Assembly (NCBI GenBank): GCA_019055375.1
Contig: JAHQIW010001297.1
Span: 124,001 to 188,000, forward strand
DNA length: 64,000 nucleotides
From: Parelaphostrongylus tenuis
Taxonomy: Eukaryota > Nematoda > Chromadorea > Rhabditida > Metastrongylidae
Direction: 5' to 3'
Shown here: positions 52,761-63,719 of the stretch, in pieces
Layout of the letters: every line of letters starts with the position of its first letter
Numbering within the stretch: the stretch's first letter is position 1
Notes under the pieces: model-generated
Told to the model about the DNA's origin: nothing
Databases searched by the model: none
What the model saw: the letters and a program-made list of their open reading frames with translations, nothing else
Program-made: the position numbers and the translations under genes

Positions 52761-52998
52761 TTTTTTAGCGTTTTTTGCTTTCAGTACAATATGATGAAGT
52801 TACTGACATATCATTACTTACAGTAGAATATATTTATATATAACATATCTAAAGAGGATAATAACACCAATAATACAAACCTAATGGTACAATAGTACAA
52901 TGGAGAACAAATACTAGTACTTATGGAATACTTGTTTGTTAATCACAAGCAGCAACCATGTAGTTTCGCTAGGGCTAGAGTAATGTGCGGAATTATAA

Positions 52999-53345
52999 CA
53001 ATGTATATATATATATATATATATAATATGTATATAATATATGTACATGTGCACACGTATATTTGTACATACATGCAAATGTAACTGTACGTGTATATGT
53101 ACATGCGTACACAAGATGCACGTGTACACACGACATGTAATATACTTATATATACTGCATATGCGTGCACACGCACGTGTATATACGCGTCTATACATAC
53201 AAACATGTACCTGTATGTATAGATGTGCATATATATGTACATATATATGTATATATATGCACGTACATGTATATATATATATATATGCACCTATACATAT
53301 ATATACATGTGTTTATATGTATTATATATATATATATACACGTAC
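52999..53345. repeat. AT-rich TATATGTACA microsatellite
   Basis: About 350 bp of TGTACATGCG / TATATATGCACG-type repeat. ORFs on both strands are artefacts. Confidence 0.9.
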
Positions 53346-53389
53346 ATAATGTCGTAATATGCAAATTGTTGAGCAGATGGTGTTAAATA

Positions 53390-53570
53390 ATTATCTAATA
53401 AGTTGATCGCTCGTGTTACTGTATAAGATATGGTGCGTCGATGATTTGAAGCATATTGTATTAAAAACAAAAAGATAACGTTAAAAAAACTATAGTGAAG
53501 CGTCGTAGTTGGGGATCGTACAGTACCTTCTTCGCGATGGACGACAGCACGAAGCACTCGTTACCCACCG
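53390..53570 (-). repeat. tRNA-like SINE, family 3
   Basis: Reverse copy with AGTTGGGGATCGTACAGTAC and ACGAAGCACTCGTTAC. It directly abuts the left edge of segmental copy B. Confidence 0.5.
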
Positions 53571-54586
53571 CGGGCCGCTTTGCGCGTGCATTGCGGGCCA
53601 GCGGTACCAATGCGTTAAGCTAGTAGCACAAGGTTGAAATGAGAGCTTACTGCGTTGTGACGTCTTTGTCGTTTTCAGAGCCAATGACTGCTGATCGGCT
53701 CTGAAGAAGAAGAAAAAATGAAAACATTCGAGTAATTTTTTTTGGCACAATTCTGTTATCGAAACCGTATTTTAGCTCTTTGGCGCCAAGACCTTTTTCG
53801 TTTTCCTCATTATAGTGCTTATTCGATAGCCTAAGAAACGACGATTTCACACTTTAGTTTTTTTTCTGTTAGAGAAGCCTCGTTAGAGCGCTGTGGTAGC
53901 AAAAGTAAGATCTTGTCTCACGTTTGATGCGCATTAGTTTTTTGTTCCACTAGAGTTCGTGCGTGCTCGTTACAACAGACTTTTAGTAGTTAATTGATAG
54001 CCAATATTTAGATGATTCTGAGACAGTTTGGTTTTTGAAGAGGTCTTCATAAAGCGCTGGAAGAGCGAAGGGAAGATCACGTTTTGCACTTCTAATAGAT
54101 AGCTCGTTGCTTGGCTTCACAACAGAGTCTTTTTATTTTGTAAATGAAATGAAATCAAAAACTTGACACCTTTAGAGCGGTAGAATAAACTTTCTTATAC
54201 AATTCTCATAGGGAAAACCTAGAAATCTCTACAAATGGAGAAAAAATTGAAATAAGGCCAAAATTGCGCCTCCTCGAAGCTGCTTCAAGATCGGTGCGCG
54301 CAGCGCGATTCCGCCGAATTCGTGGTGAAACGTAACTTCTTTTTTGTACTGCTACGGCGCATTAAAAAAGCCTTTTCGTAGACCACGCTTACTTCCGATA
54401 TTGAGGAGGAGCTAATGAAACTTTGAGAAAAAGCAGAAAATTCTCTCGACTAGGGGTGAAAAAATGGGTCGCGATAACGGAATTGTGCTAGGTTTTTTGA
54501 ATACACTTCGTGTTAATGGCTTAGTCAGCAAAGAAATAAGTGGTCAGCACTTCCGAGGTCAAGAAAATCGGTTTTGAATTTGTTAG

Positions 54587-54812
54587 TTAACCCTTTCGAG
54601 GACGTTGACCCACAGCCTCTCTGCATCTCTGATTGGCAACTGGATGGTCTGCTCCACCTCTCCTGCATCTCTAGCTTTCAGCGTGCCATAGACGCAGCGG
54701 CGTACCATTGTTCAGACGCAATAGCCTGCCATTGTCAAACGCAGCACGTCCAGAGTTTCCACTCAGAGATGTATAGACTGTGGGTCCAAGATCCCGAAAC
54801 GGCTAACCCTCG
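54587..54812. mobile_element. CCCTTTCGAGGACG-type MITE, copy B
   Basis: TTAACCCTTTCGAGGACG to CCGAAACGGCTAACCC, as in copy A. Confidence 0.65.
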
Positions 54813-54856
54813 TGTATAGAGAAGTGTGATCTATATCATTTATGTTTTTGATTTAG

Positions 54857-55862
54857 GAGGTGTTCGAACGATCAGAGGAAGAAGTTGTTTCGGTTGTACG
54901 ACGTCAGCTGTGCCCCTCATTGAAAGCGCTTCTTGAACATGGTATGCTTAAAGAAACGCTCACCCAACGATCTCTCCCGTCGTCTCTCGGATTAGGCTGC
55001 TTCGTAACAAGAAACGGCACCAATTGTATGTTGAAGTTGTTGTAAATTATGTTTTTTTACCTTTTTATTGTTAATTATAAATGGTTATCCTTACAGATTC
55101 TCACAAAGCTACGCAGTTACAACATATATGGGATGTGGTATTGTTCTTTTACGGATCAAGAAATGGTCGAGATCTCAACGAAGCACCTGTACGGAAACTT
55201 AGTCAGTCATTCAAACTGGAGAATGTCGCTGGAAAGAGCATTACATCAAAACAAGTGAGAATTCTTTATCTTATTGCTATTGAATTTTTCTTTCTGAAAG
55301 TGTTGAGAATGGCAATTATCCCAATGATGATGAGAGATTGTGCAAAACTTTGACGTCAGTGAGACTCGAACTCACATTTTATCCTTTCCTGGGGTGTCGA
55401 GGTTTTTTGAGGTTTTTCCTGTGGTTTTTTTCTTTCAGTTTTTTTAGCTCTTGAGGCGCCTGTGGTGCTTAGTTAGAGATAATCTGTGACACGAGACACG
55501 TGCGATGGTTCGATCCGTGGCCATGGCTTACCGAGCCTTTTGTTTCTTCAGCGTTGGTGGGGTCCAGAGGGAACGGTACCAGACCTGTGTGGGCGGTGTG
55601 TAGTAGCACTGAACTGGTACAGTGGTATACCACCGCAAGGCATTGTAAAGGCCAACTAAATATCAAATTCAAGTCAAACGACGCTTGATGAAGTCGACTT
55701 CATGGTACATTTATGGTATTCCTCAGGAATCGATCAACGTCGAGAGCTCTATCATCATCTTTTTTGTCCTTTCTTCATTGTTTTCCGTTTTCAGGATAAT
55801 TCTCCGCTCTCGTCATGTCGTTGAGATGTGTTATAATAGCTGGAGCTATGTTGCAAGAACAG
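54857..55862 (+). pseudogene. RUN module, copy B, lacks exons R3 and R5
   Basis: R1 (54857-55041), R2 (55097-55254) and R4 (55795-55862) are present and nearly identical to copy A. The interval with R3 is replaced by a ~30-bp T/G-rich filler at about 55395-55425, and R5 is absent. Splicing R2 directly to R4 gives an immediate stop after one codon. This is the first RUN module downstream of the RUNDC1 coiled-coil exons and N8-R1 phases match, so a truncated product is possible. Confidence 0.75.
55450..55765 (+). repeat. tRNA-derived SINE, family 2 (copy B)
   Basis: GGCGCCTGTGGTGCTTAG, ATGGTTCGATCCGTGG and CTCAGGAATCGATCAACGTC. Same insertion as 34580-34885. Confidence 0.65.
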
Positions 55863-56574
55863 GTGTGTTTGGTCTTCTGAGATAGCAAAGTATCCTGTTG
55901 ATGTTTTGCTATCTGGATACCTTACAACTTTATCTTGTGTTGTTTTATGTATTGAGTACTTCCATACTTTTACTTTTTTATATATCACTTTCGAAGTTCA
56001 TTCTAACCTATGCAGTATGTCCCCACTCTAACCTCATTACCTGATTTTTGGTTTTTTTTTGTGCTATCCGGGTATAAACGAAGAACAATCCCTTTCACTG
56101 AGTAAGAACTTTTCATAAGAATGTTAGTAATCATTCAGAGGCTCAAATCTCTGGCTAGTGCGCTTCGTGCTCCTCTTTTGAAAAGACCTCTTATAAAGGT
56201 GTAGTATTCAAAGTAATATTATGTTTCGCATCCACCGCGCGCCATCATTTTGACCACGCGTATAAATCGCCGGAGGCACGAAAAGCATTCGAAAGTGTAG
56301 AGGAAATCTCGTACTATCAGAATTCGTTTTATCTGGAGTCTCTTCCAAAGCCGAGAAAAAAATCCAGAATTAACAAAAATTGGACCCCTCATGTGTACCG
56401 CGTCAGCGCGGCCGATCGATCGCCGTATGTAATCCGCGGCCGACATCCCCTTTCTCTTCCCCATCCCCCGCCTACTCTCAGCCCACTCATCAGCCGAAAA
56501 ACGATGCCCGCTTATGTGGAAATTAATAGATCCTTTCATTATCACTTGAGCCAACTTGTCATGTGATCTGCTAA

Positions 56575-56690
56575 GGGCGCATGTACATTCCCGATACACT
56601 TGTTTCGTCCTTACAGACTCGTCAGTCGGGCAGAACCCGTCGTCTTTCGATATTTTTATAGTCAGTTCTCTCATGAGCTCTGCTCCCTTA
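56575..56690. mobile_element. foldback MITE, single arm
   Basis: CCCGATACACTTGTTTCGTCC and ACAGACTCGTCAGTCGGGCAG match one arm of the 4683-4925 element. The other arm is absent. Confidence 0.5.
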
Positions 56691-56895
56691 CAGAGAGTCA
56701 TCGAAGACGAACGCTGCACCCACCGCTGCGTCCCGTCAGTGCTGCTTATCCTCCCAGACAAGTCTGAGACCTGTCTGGTACCAATCAATTTAGCGACCCC
56801 GGAGGTATGGATGGCTTGGTGAGCCATGAGCGCGAGATGGACCTGTGACCTCGTGTGCGACACAGGGCAACCTCTTACCACTGCGCCACATGCGC
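56690..56895 (-). repeat. tRNA-derived SINE, family 2
   Basis: Reverse copy: CAGTGCTGCTTATCCTCCCAG, GGTATGGATGGCTTGGTGAG, CCACTGCGCCACATGCGCTC. It lies at the B/C junction. Confidence 0.7.
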
Positions 56896-56896
56896 T

Positions 56897-56995
56897 CTAT
56901 ATATATAATATATATATATATATATGTATTATGTATATATATATACGTATATATAAATGCATGTGTGTGTAAATTCGTGATATATATACAATTAC

Positions 56996-57033
<38 letters not shown>

Positions 57034-57165
57034 TTAAGCGTGTGTATGCGTATATATCCACATATTCACATAGGTGTATGGGTATGTACATGTATATATG
57101 TGTGCATATGTGCGTATATATATATAAATATATACACATACGCGGATACACATATGTGCTTATAA
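56897..57165. repeat. AT-rich microsatellite
   Basis: (TA)n and TATGTGTGCATATG-type repeat at the left edge of copy C. Confidence 0.9.
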
Positions 57166-57259
57166 CTTGAAAGCGTTTTTTATTTCGGCACTCCTATAAC
57201 AGTGTGTTGATTCTATAATCATATATCCATGGACAAAAAGATGAGGGAGTTGTACCAAA

Positions 57260-57345
57260 CAGTTATTTCGGTTGGTGTAGTGGTAGTACGCGCCCTCAGC
57301 ATTGGTGAAACGAGGGTTCAACTACCTTTTGGCGTTGATAGTTTG
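57260..57345 (+). repeat. tRNA-derived SINE, family 1 (copy C)
   Basis: Partner of 27760-27850: GGTTGGTGTAGTGGTAGTAC and GAGGGTTCAACTACC. Confidence 0.6.
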
Positions 57346-57561
57346 TTACTTAGCTAACTTGGCACTGTAACTGTAACTGTAACACTGTAACTTAGCCTCC
57401 TTGGATATATAACACGCAGCTAATCAATGAGAACTCATATTTGGTTCAGTAACATATCCAGAGTCTTCAATGAGGTCCGAAATGGCGCTTGTACAGTGCT
57501 AGACACGTGTTATGTAAGGGGCATATCCCCCTGCAAGGGGTAGGCGCAATCGAAAAGCAGC

Positions 57562-57604
57562 GTGCTACTAATGAGGCTGTAATGTTTGTAACACATATTA
57601 GCAC
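57562..57604 (+). ncRNA. hammerhead-like motif 3, copy C
   Basis: GTGCTA / TAGCAC stem I retained, box CTAATGA, core eroded. Partner of 28056-28097. Confidence 0.4.
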
Positions 57605-57735
57605 TGTATAAGTATCATATAAGACCTCATAATGGGCTCGGCATATGTTATCGGATTAAATATTGGCTTTGAGCGAGGTTTGTAAGAGCGGCTGAATGTA
57701 AAGGTGCTTTATATTTGATCGAATCAACTATATAG

Positions 57736-57896
57736 GAATTTCTTGTAAACGGTATGGACGGACTTTTGATTTCGGTGACCGAACAAGGAGTTTCGCCTCG
57801 GCCTCCGGTTTTATTCCCATCTCGTTCAATTGATGCCATAGTGTACAGTTCTCCGCACATATACTTACTCACTCGGGACGAAATAACTATCGTAAG
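57736..57896 (+). CDS. Vps3-like exon a (CNH end), copy C
   Basis: From ACTATATAG to gtaagc, 161 bp, phase 0 in and 2 out. EFLVNGMDGLLIS resembles the E-F-L-L-x-G-x-x-G segment of TGFBRAP1, and SIDAIVYSSPHIYLLTRDEI matches the following CNH strands. Confidence 0.78.
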
Positions 57897-60800
57897 GTAA
57901 GCTGTTCATGCGTATTGTTTCCTATATTAGATCAAAGGTGGCTTTACATTATCTGGGAATGCGTTTATGGGGTCGACGTGTCGAATATGGTGGTCATCAT
58001 ATTCGTAGCTGTAACAATGTTAGCTTTAGAGAACTTTAGAAGTTTCGGAGGTGATTTATTAAGCCTATGCTAAATTATGGGCTCGTGTGGCGCAGTGTTT
58101 AGAGGTTCCCTGCGACATTCTTGATTGATGGTTCAACCACCACGCGCCCATCGCTCATTTGAACCCTCCATCCCTCCGAGATCGGTGACTTGCTGCCAGA
58201 CTTCCTATATATTTGGGAGAATGGTTTAAGACTTTTCGATAATGATGCGTCAGTTGCTTACGGACATTTCTGCGGTATTGCCCGCCCCATCCTAGCTGCA
58301 TGCGCCGTACTCAACCCTGCTTTATAGTAGAGATGGGAAGACGTGTTTTTGGTGATAGCACGTGACTGCAATATCATCATTTCCAGTCAATAGCTTACGG
58401 CTGGTAGTGGAAATGTATACATTACTTTCCAGTCGACTGTTTTCAGACCTCGATGTAAACATTCTATATAATCTGGGAAGATGTCTTAACCCTGTGGAAC
58501 CACTGTTGACAGGCATGCAGCGTCACGCCGTCGCTAGCGCAACATTTGCAGGCAGGCAGAATTTGCGTCTCGGTCTCTGCTTCTGATTGTCTGCGCTTGC
58601 TGCTCTTGCCTTCCCACGTGACGCGGCGTCGCCGTTACAGTAGTTGAGTGAGATTTGACGGCCCGCGGCATGGTACGAAAAATATCATATGGTCCTCCAA
58701 GGGTTAAGACTTTTCCGACGTATGTTCGTGTGGCAATGATGAGGTGGGTGATGCCGCCAAAAAGTACATAAGCTACTGACCTATCAACCTCCAAAAGGCA
58801 TGTGACATTTTCGCAGGTTACATTGACTGTTTATAACGAGATTTAGCAACAGTCGATTAGGAGGTACCAGACTTCCTTGAAGGATGGCTGCACTGACTTG
58901 TTGTATGCGTAGGCCACCGTCAGTTAATGTAAAGATCCGAGATATGTACTCAGTCACCTCAAGCGATGCTAGAGGAAGTCGAATACAGTGGGCATCCCTC
59001 TAAGATTGATCAGCGCCGTGACTCTGTCTGCGGCTTTATATTGAGGCAGTGTGATAAAGAAAATCTCTCGGCGCTGATCAATCACTGAGGGTTGCGTCAT
59101 GCATTCATCTTGAATTTTTAACTTTGTTTGAGGTGAGTGAATACACATATGTTCACTAGAATGACTCGTGGTGCCCTACCGCTGTGCAGAGTCGATGCTG
59201 CTTATCCGCCCAGACAAGTCTAAGACCAGTCTGGTACCAATTCACCGACCCCGGATGGATGGCTCGGTGAACCGTGGGCGCCAGATCAAACTGCTGAACT
59301 TATGTGCGATGCGGAGCACTTCTGACCACTGCGCCACATGCGCTCCTATTGAGACAGTGTAGTGGTCATGACCAATAGGCTAGCCAAACAAAGGCCAAAT
59401 TCTTCAATTCATTCTTCCTTTTAGCCTCGAAGACTCTCGTGTATCTCCGACTCTTCGAGCAGAGCAAATTGAAGTGCTATGCTCACTTGATGGTTCAGTT
59501 TTCATCTCTAGTGCCTGTAATCTGTACCAAGTTCATATGGTGAGCATCGAGAGGCAGGTGAGTGAACCTTTTGTCGTTCTTTTTCCTGTGCTTTTTCTGT
59601 TTTTTTGCGCACAAGTCAAAAATCATCTATTCTAGGCTGACGCCCTCTTCAAATGTGGCAAATTTGATGAGGCACTGTTTGTGTATGAGAAGAGATTACG
59701 TAAACACTTCGATGCAGACTGCATGTCGGTATGAACCTAATACTATGTGCTCCAAGATTTTGAACAGTTTGCCTACTGATATCGGTAAAAGAGTGGTAGC
59801 AGCGCGGTGGGCTTGGTAGTGTAGTGATAATGGTAGCGTGTCCTCGGGTTGGTGAAGCGCGAGTTCAGCTCCCTCCCAAGGGCGAATGTTTTGCATACCA
59901 CCAGCATCATTGGATAGATGACTACACGTCTTATCGCTGCTACAGGAGCAGTAGAATAGAAAATTCTTGCATCTTGACAAAAACTGTTCATTTAAGCGCA
60001 CTTTTAGAGGTGATATGACGTTGAAATTACTTAGTCTGCTAATATATTTGAAGCCTATTCGAGAAGCGTACGTCAGAGCTATGCATACGTTTCGGCGGAG
60101 TCACCCTCTTCATGAGTTGCTCACGCTGCACACTGAACCCAGCTGTATAGCGGGGATGGGGAGACGTTGCATGTGGTGATAGCACGTGATATTGTGTTGT
60201 CACCAGTATTTTTTCTTTTTCATAATTGTAATTTTGTTACAATTTCTATAATAATTTTGTTATCCCTATGAGGACCATATGGTACGCTTCGCACCAGACC
60301 GACGGTGTCGCGTCTCGTGGGAAGGCGAGCAGACAGTGTGCTTGCACAAACATGCAGATTCCGTCTGCCTGCCACTGCCATGCGAGCGACGGCGCGCCTG
60401 CTTACCAGCGGTGGTCCTCAAAGGGCTATAATTCTATATCCAGTCATGTTAAGCGATATGCAAAAATGTGAACCTCAAACAGGAATCGAACCCTCATTTC
60501 ACTCCTTTCCTGGCGCGCTTGCCCACATGTGCTTACCAGGCTAAGCCGTCGAATGTTTAGTTTATTGCTATCAGATCGATTGCTTTTATCGCAGAAAAGG
60601 TGGTAGCATAACAGAAGTTGCTGTAGTGCGATAGGTTAGCAGTACACGCCCTCGGGAAGGGTGAAATTCGGGTTCGATTCGCGTTTGAGGTTCAAAGTTT
60701 TGCACCATGGATCTTGTAGATAGTTTGCATCCTGACGACTTTATAGTGCTGCACAAATTTCTTTTTCCAGAATTTTATCGTGTTAAAAAAAAGGTTGCAT

Positions 60801-61774
60801 TTACGTCTATCGAGAAAGGAGAATGTGAAAAAGTTGCCGATATTCTTATTTCTGCCGAAGTGAATCCAGAAGAGGTTTGTTGAATCCGAAAAAATTTAGT
60901 TTTATTTTCTTTCATAGTATTTTTTCATTCGCTGTGATCTCATTATTGTCGTGATAGTTCCTTCGCCTAATTATTCTCTGAGAACAACTTTTTCAATCGA
61001 GTATTTTGAGAATTCGCCTTAAATTAGCACATCCTGACAGCTTATTTTGAGCCTTTCATAAGGTCTGTTATTAGCGCTTATAGAGTTTTAAACATGTGTT
61101 TCGGCCTTTCAGCCTCATCGGTAACACGGTGCCTTTCAGATCAGTCTGTTCCTTGTAAGGGGATATACCCCTTGTAAGAGGAATCGACGCCGTACTAGTC
61201 ACATTCAGTGTACGGTGAAAGGTTGCCGTGGAGTTCTTTCAGAGTGATTGGTTGTCGATTGTCGTTTGCTTGGCTTACGGCTAGTCCGCCAGTATGTGTA
61301 TGTCAACACTTCAGTCGACTATTTTGGGACCTCGCTAAATATTAGTGCATCCTGACAGCATATTGTGTCTTTCATGAGGGGGTGTTATGGCGCTTAGCAG
61401 TGCCAGGCACGTGTTTCGGCCTTTCAGCCTCATCAATGGCCTGGTGCCTTTCGGTTCTTTGAGTTCCTTGTGATAGGATGTAACCCCTATTAAAATAATC
61501 GATGCAAACTTTTTGCACTTAGCATACAGTGAAGAGGTCACCGCGGCGTCCTTTCAGTGTGATTGGTTGTCGGTTATCGTTTGCTTGGATTGCGGCTATT
61601 ACGCCAGTGGATATATCAACACATTTTTATTTTTTCAAGGTCATTTCCTTGTTTGGACAGAAAGCAAGAACTGATTTCTGGACGAGTACCGTTGCGTGGT
61701 CTGATGGTCATCAATTTCTTTTGGATTATCTCCAGCGGATCCGCGATTTGCCTTTCGTTGTCCCATCTCATTTA
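57736..61774 (+). CDS. TGFBRAP1/Vps3-like endosomal tethering subunit, partial, copy C
   Basis: Five exons of a Vps3/TGFBRAP1-like subunit of the CORVET-type tether that acts with Rab5 on early endosomes. Exon a: EFLVNGMDGLLISVTEQGVS then IYLLTRDEITIVR, the end of the CNH (citron homology) domain. Exon b: LEDSRVSPTLRAEQIEVLCS then VFISSACNLYQVHMVSIERQ. Exon c: ADALFKCGKFDEALFVYEKR. Exon d: FYRVKKKVAFTSIEKGECEK then VADILISAEVNPEE. Exon e: VISLFGQKARTDFWTSTVAW then FLLDYLQRIRDLPFVVPSHL. A-x-L-F-x-x-A-x-V-x-P-x-E-V-I-S-L at the d/e join is characteristic of the Vps39/TGFBRAP1 family. Phases a-b, b-c and d-e agree. c-d is off by one. Earlier CNH exons and the C-terminal half are not in the window. 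Confidence 0.78.
58080..58205 (+). repeat. SINE family 2, partial (copy C)
   Basis: Partner of 28573-28700. Confidence 0.55.
58251..58300 (-). ncRNA. hammerhead-like motif 4, copy C, decayed
   Basis: Partner of 28744-28785. Stem II halves remain (GCGG...CCGC), but GAAA has changed to AGAAA context with a mismatch. Listed only as a fossil. Confidence 0.3.
58485..58710. mobile_element. GGACCAC-type MITE (copy C)
   Basis: Partner of 28977-29202, ends TTAACCCTGTGGAACCAC and TCCTCCAAGGGTTAA. Confidence 0.7.
58845..59345. repeat. two SINE family-2 copies, tail to tail (copy C)
   Basis: Same arrangement as 29335-29820, but the second copy is complete through TGACCACTGCGCCACATGCG, showing the undeleted state. 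Confidence 0.7.
59425..59557 (+). CDS. Vps3-like exon b, copy C
   Basis: From TTCCTTTTAG to gtgagt, phase 2 in and 0 out: last CNH blade and the linker NLYQVHMVSIERQ (family pattern V-Y-x-L-x-P-x-P-L-E-K-Q). Largely deleted in copy A. Confidence 0.75.
59636..59728 (+). CDS. Vps3-like exon c, copy C
   Basis: From CTATTCTAG to gtatga, 31 codons, phase 0: ADALFKCGKFDEALFVYEKR then LRKHFDADCMS, the first alpha-solenoid repeat (I-x-x-L-L-x-x-x-x-x-E-E-A-L). Confidence 0.75.
59805..59900 (+). repeat. tRNA-derived SINE, family 1 (copy C)
   Basis: Partner of 30095-30190. Confidence 0.6.
60076..60122 (-). ncRNA. hammerhead-like motif 5, copy C
   Basis: Partner of 30361-30409: GAGC/GCTC stem I, box CTCATGA, GAAA and AC-GTAT-GC stem III retained. 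Confidence 0.45.
60263..60431. mobile_element. GGACCAC-type MITE (copy C)
   Basis: Partner of 30550-30719. Confidence 0.7.
60771..60874 (+). CDS. Vps3-like exon d, copy C
   Basis: From TTTTTCCAG to gtttgt, phase 1 in and 0 out: FYRVKKKVAFTSIEKGECEK then VADILISAEVNPEE. The incoming phase does not fit exon c, so a tiny exon or another donor is implied. Confidence 0.75.
61085..61127 (-). ncRNA. hammerhead-like motif 6, copy C
   Basis: Partner of 31372-31414. Core, stem II (GGCT-GAAA-GGCC) and stem III (AC-ACAT-GT) are identical. The stem I 3' strand has drifted to TAAAAC, weakening the pairing. Confidence 0.5.
61398..61443 (-). ncRNA. hammerhead-like motif 7, copy C
   Basis: Partner of 31686-31731 with identical core and stems. 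Spacing to motif 6 copy C is 316 bp. Confidence 0.55.
61640..61774 (+). CDS. Vps3-like exon e, copy C
   Basis: From TTTTCAAG, phase 0: VISLFGQKARTDFWTSTVAW then FLLDYLQRIRDLPFVVPSHL. I placed the donor at gtttgt (phase 0), but the frame stays open to 61909 so the end is uncertain. Confidence 0.65.
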
Positions 61775-62987
61775 GTTTGTCAAAATTTTATGGTTGGAAA
61801 AACGTCGTTTGATTATGTTTCGTTGCTTTTTTCTTCGTACTTTGCCGTTATCTCCACCCTGTTTCAGCACTTGAGAAATCAAATTTTTTGCTTTCCTGTA
61901 AAGTGTTAGTAGTCATTCGATAGCTTGCATCACGGGAATTCCAATGGTATGCTTCGTTTTTGGAATTGTTTTCTTATTGCGTTGTTAAGATGAGCACTCG
62001 TCACCGCGGGCGCCTGCAATGCGGGCCAGCGGTACCAATGCGTTAAGCTCGTAGCACCAGGTTCAAATGAGAGGTTACTGCGTTGTGACGTCTTTGTCAT
62101 TTTCAGAGCCAATGACGGCTGATTGGCTCTGAAGAAGAAGAAAAAAATGAAAACATTCGAATAAATTTTTTTCGGTACATTTTTGTTATCGAAACCGTTT
62201 TTTAGCTCTTTGGCGCCAAGGCCTTTTTCGTTTTTCCTCATTTATAGTGCTTATTCGATAGCTTAAGAAACGACGATTTCAGCGCTTTAGTTTTTTTTTC
62301 TGTTAGAGAAGCCTCGTTAGAGCGCTGTGGTAACGAAAGTAAGATCTTGTCCCACGTTTGATGCGCATTAGTTTTTTATTCCAGTAGAGTTCGTGCCTGC
62401 TCTTACAACAGACTTTTAGTAGTCAATTGATAGCAAATATATGGATGATTCTGAGACAGTTTCGTTTCTAAAGAGGTCTTCGTAAAGCGCTGGAAGAGCG
62501 AAGGGAAGATCACGTTTTGCACTTCTAATAGATAGCTCGTTGCTTGGCTTCACAACAGATCTTTTTATTTTGTAAATGAAATGAAATCAAAAACTTGACA
62601 CCTGTATAACGGTAGAACAAAGTTTCTTATACAGTTCTCATAGGGAAAACCTAGAAATCTCTACAAATGGAGAAAAAATTGGAGTAAACCCAAAATTACG
62701 CCTCCTCGAGGTTGCTTCGAGATCGGTACGCGCAGCGCGATCCGCCGGATTCGTCGTGAAACGTAACTTCTTTTTTGTACTGCTACGGCGCACTAAAAAA
62801 GCCTTTTCGTTGACCACGCTTATTTGGGAAAAAACAGAAAAGTTCTACTTGACTGGGGGTGAAAAAATGGGTCGCGATAACGGAATTGTGGTAGTTTTTT
62901 GAATACACTTCGTGATAATGGCATAGTCAGCAAAGATAAATGGTTTAGCGCTTCCGAGGTCAAGAAAATCGGTTTTGAATTTGTTAG

Positions 62988-63213
62988 TTAACCCTTTCGA
63001 GGACGTTGACCCACAGCCTCTCTGCATCTCTGATTGGCAACTGGATGGTCTGCTCCACCTCTCCTACATCTCTAGCTTTCACGTGCCATATATACGCAGC
63101 GGCGTACCATTGTCAGACGCAAGAGCCTGTCATTGTCAAACGCAGCACGTCCAGAGTTTCCACTCAGAGATGTATAGACTGTGGGTCCAAGATCCCGAAA
63201 CGGCTAACCCTCG
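62988..63213. mobile_element. CCCTTTCGAGGACG-type MITE, copy C
   Basis: Same insertion as 33308-33533. Confidence 0.65.
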
Positions 63214-63257
63214 TGTATAGAGAAGTGAGATCTATATCATTTGTGTTTTTAATTGTG

Positions 63258-63659
63258 GAGATTTTTGAACGATCAGAGGAAGAAGTTGTTTCGGTTGTAC
63301 GACATCAGCTGTGCCCCTCAATGAAAGCGCTTCTTGAACATGGTATGCTTAAAGAAACGCTCACCCAACGATCTCTCCCGTCGTCTCTCGGATTAGGCTG
63401 CTTCGTAACAAGAAACGGCACCAATTCTATGTTGAAGTTATTGTAAATTATGTTTTTTTTTTACCTTTTTATTGTTAATTATAAATGGTTATCCTTACAG
63501 ATTCTCACAAAGCTACGCAATTACAACATATATGGGATTTGGTACTGTTCTTTTACGGATCAAGAAATGGTCGAGATCTCAACGAAGCACCTGTACGGAA
63601 ACTTAGTCAGTCATTCAAACTAGAGAATGTCGCTGGAAAAGAGCATTACATCAAAACAA
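63258..63659 (+). pseudogene. RUN module, copy C, exons R1-R2 with lesions
   Basis: R1 (63258-63442) is open, but its acceptor AG has become TG (AATTGTG instead of GATTTAG). R2 (63501-63659) has one extra A in the Gly-Lys-Ser codons (GGAAAAGAGC against GGAAAGAGC in A and B), which throws SITSKQ out of frame. Later exons lie beyond the window. Confidence 0.75.
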
Positions 63660-63719
63660 GTGAGAATTCTTTATCTTATTGCTATTGATTTTTTCTTCTC
63701 AAAGCGTTCATGATGGCAA

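Larger units (their letters stand above)
53550..56455. repeat. segmental duplication copy B (RUN part only)
   Basis: Colinear with 32311-35575 of copy A from GGGCCAGCGGTACCAATGCG onward. It begins beside a family-3 SINE and ends before the MITE fragment at 56575, without any Vps3-like exon and without RUN exon R5. Confidence 0.9.
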
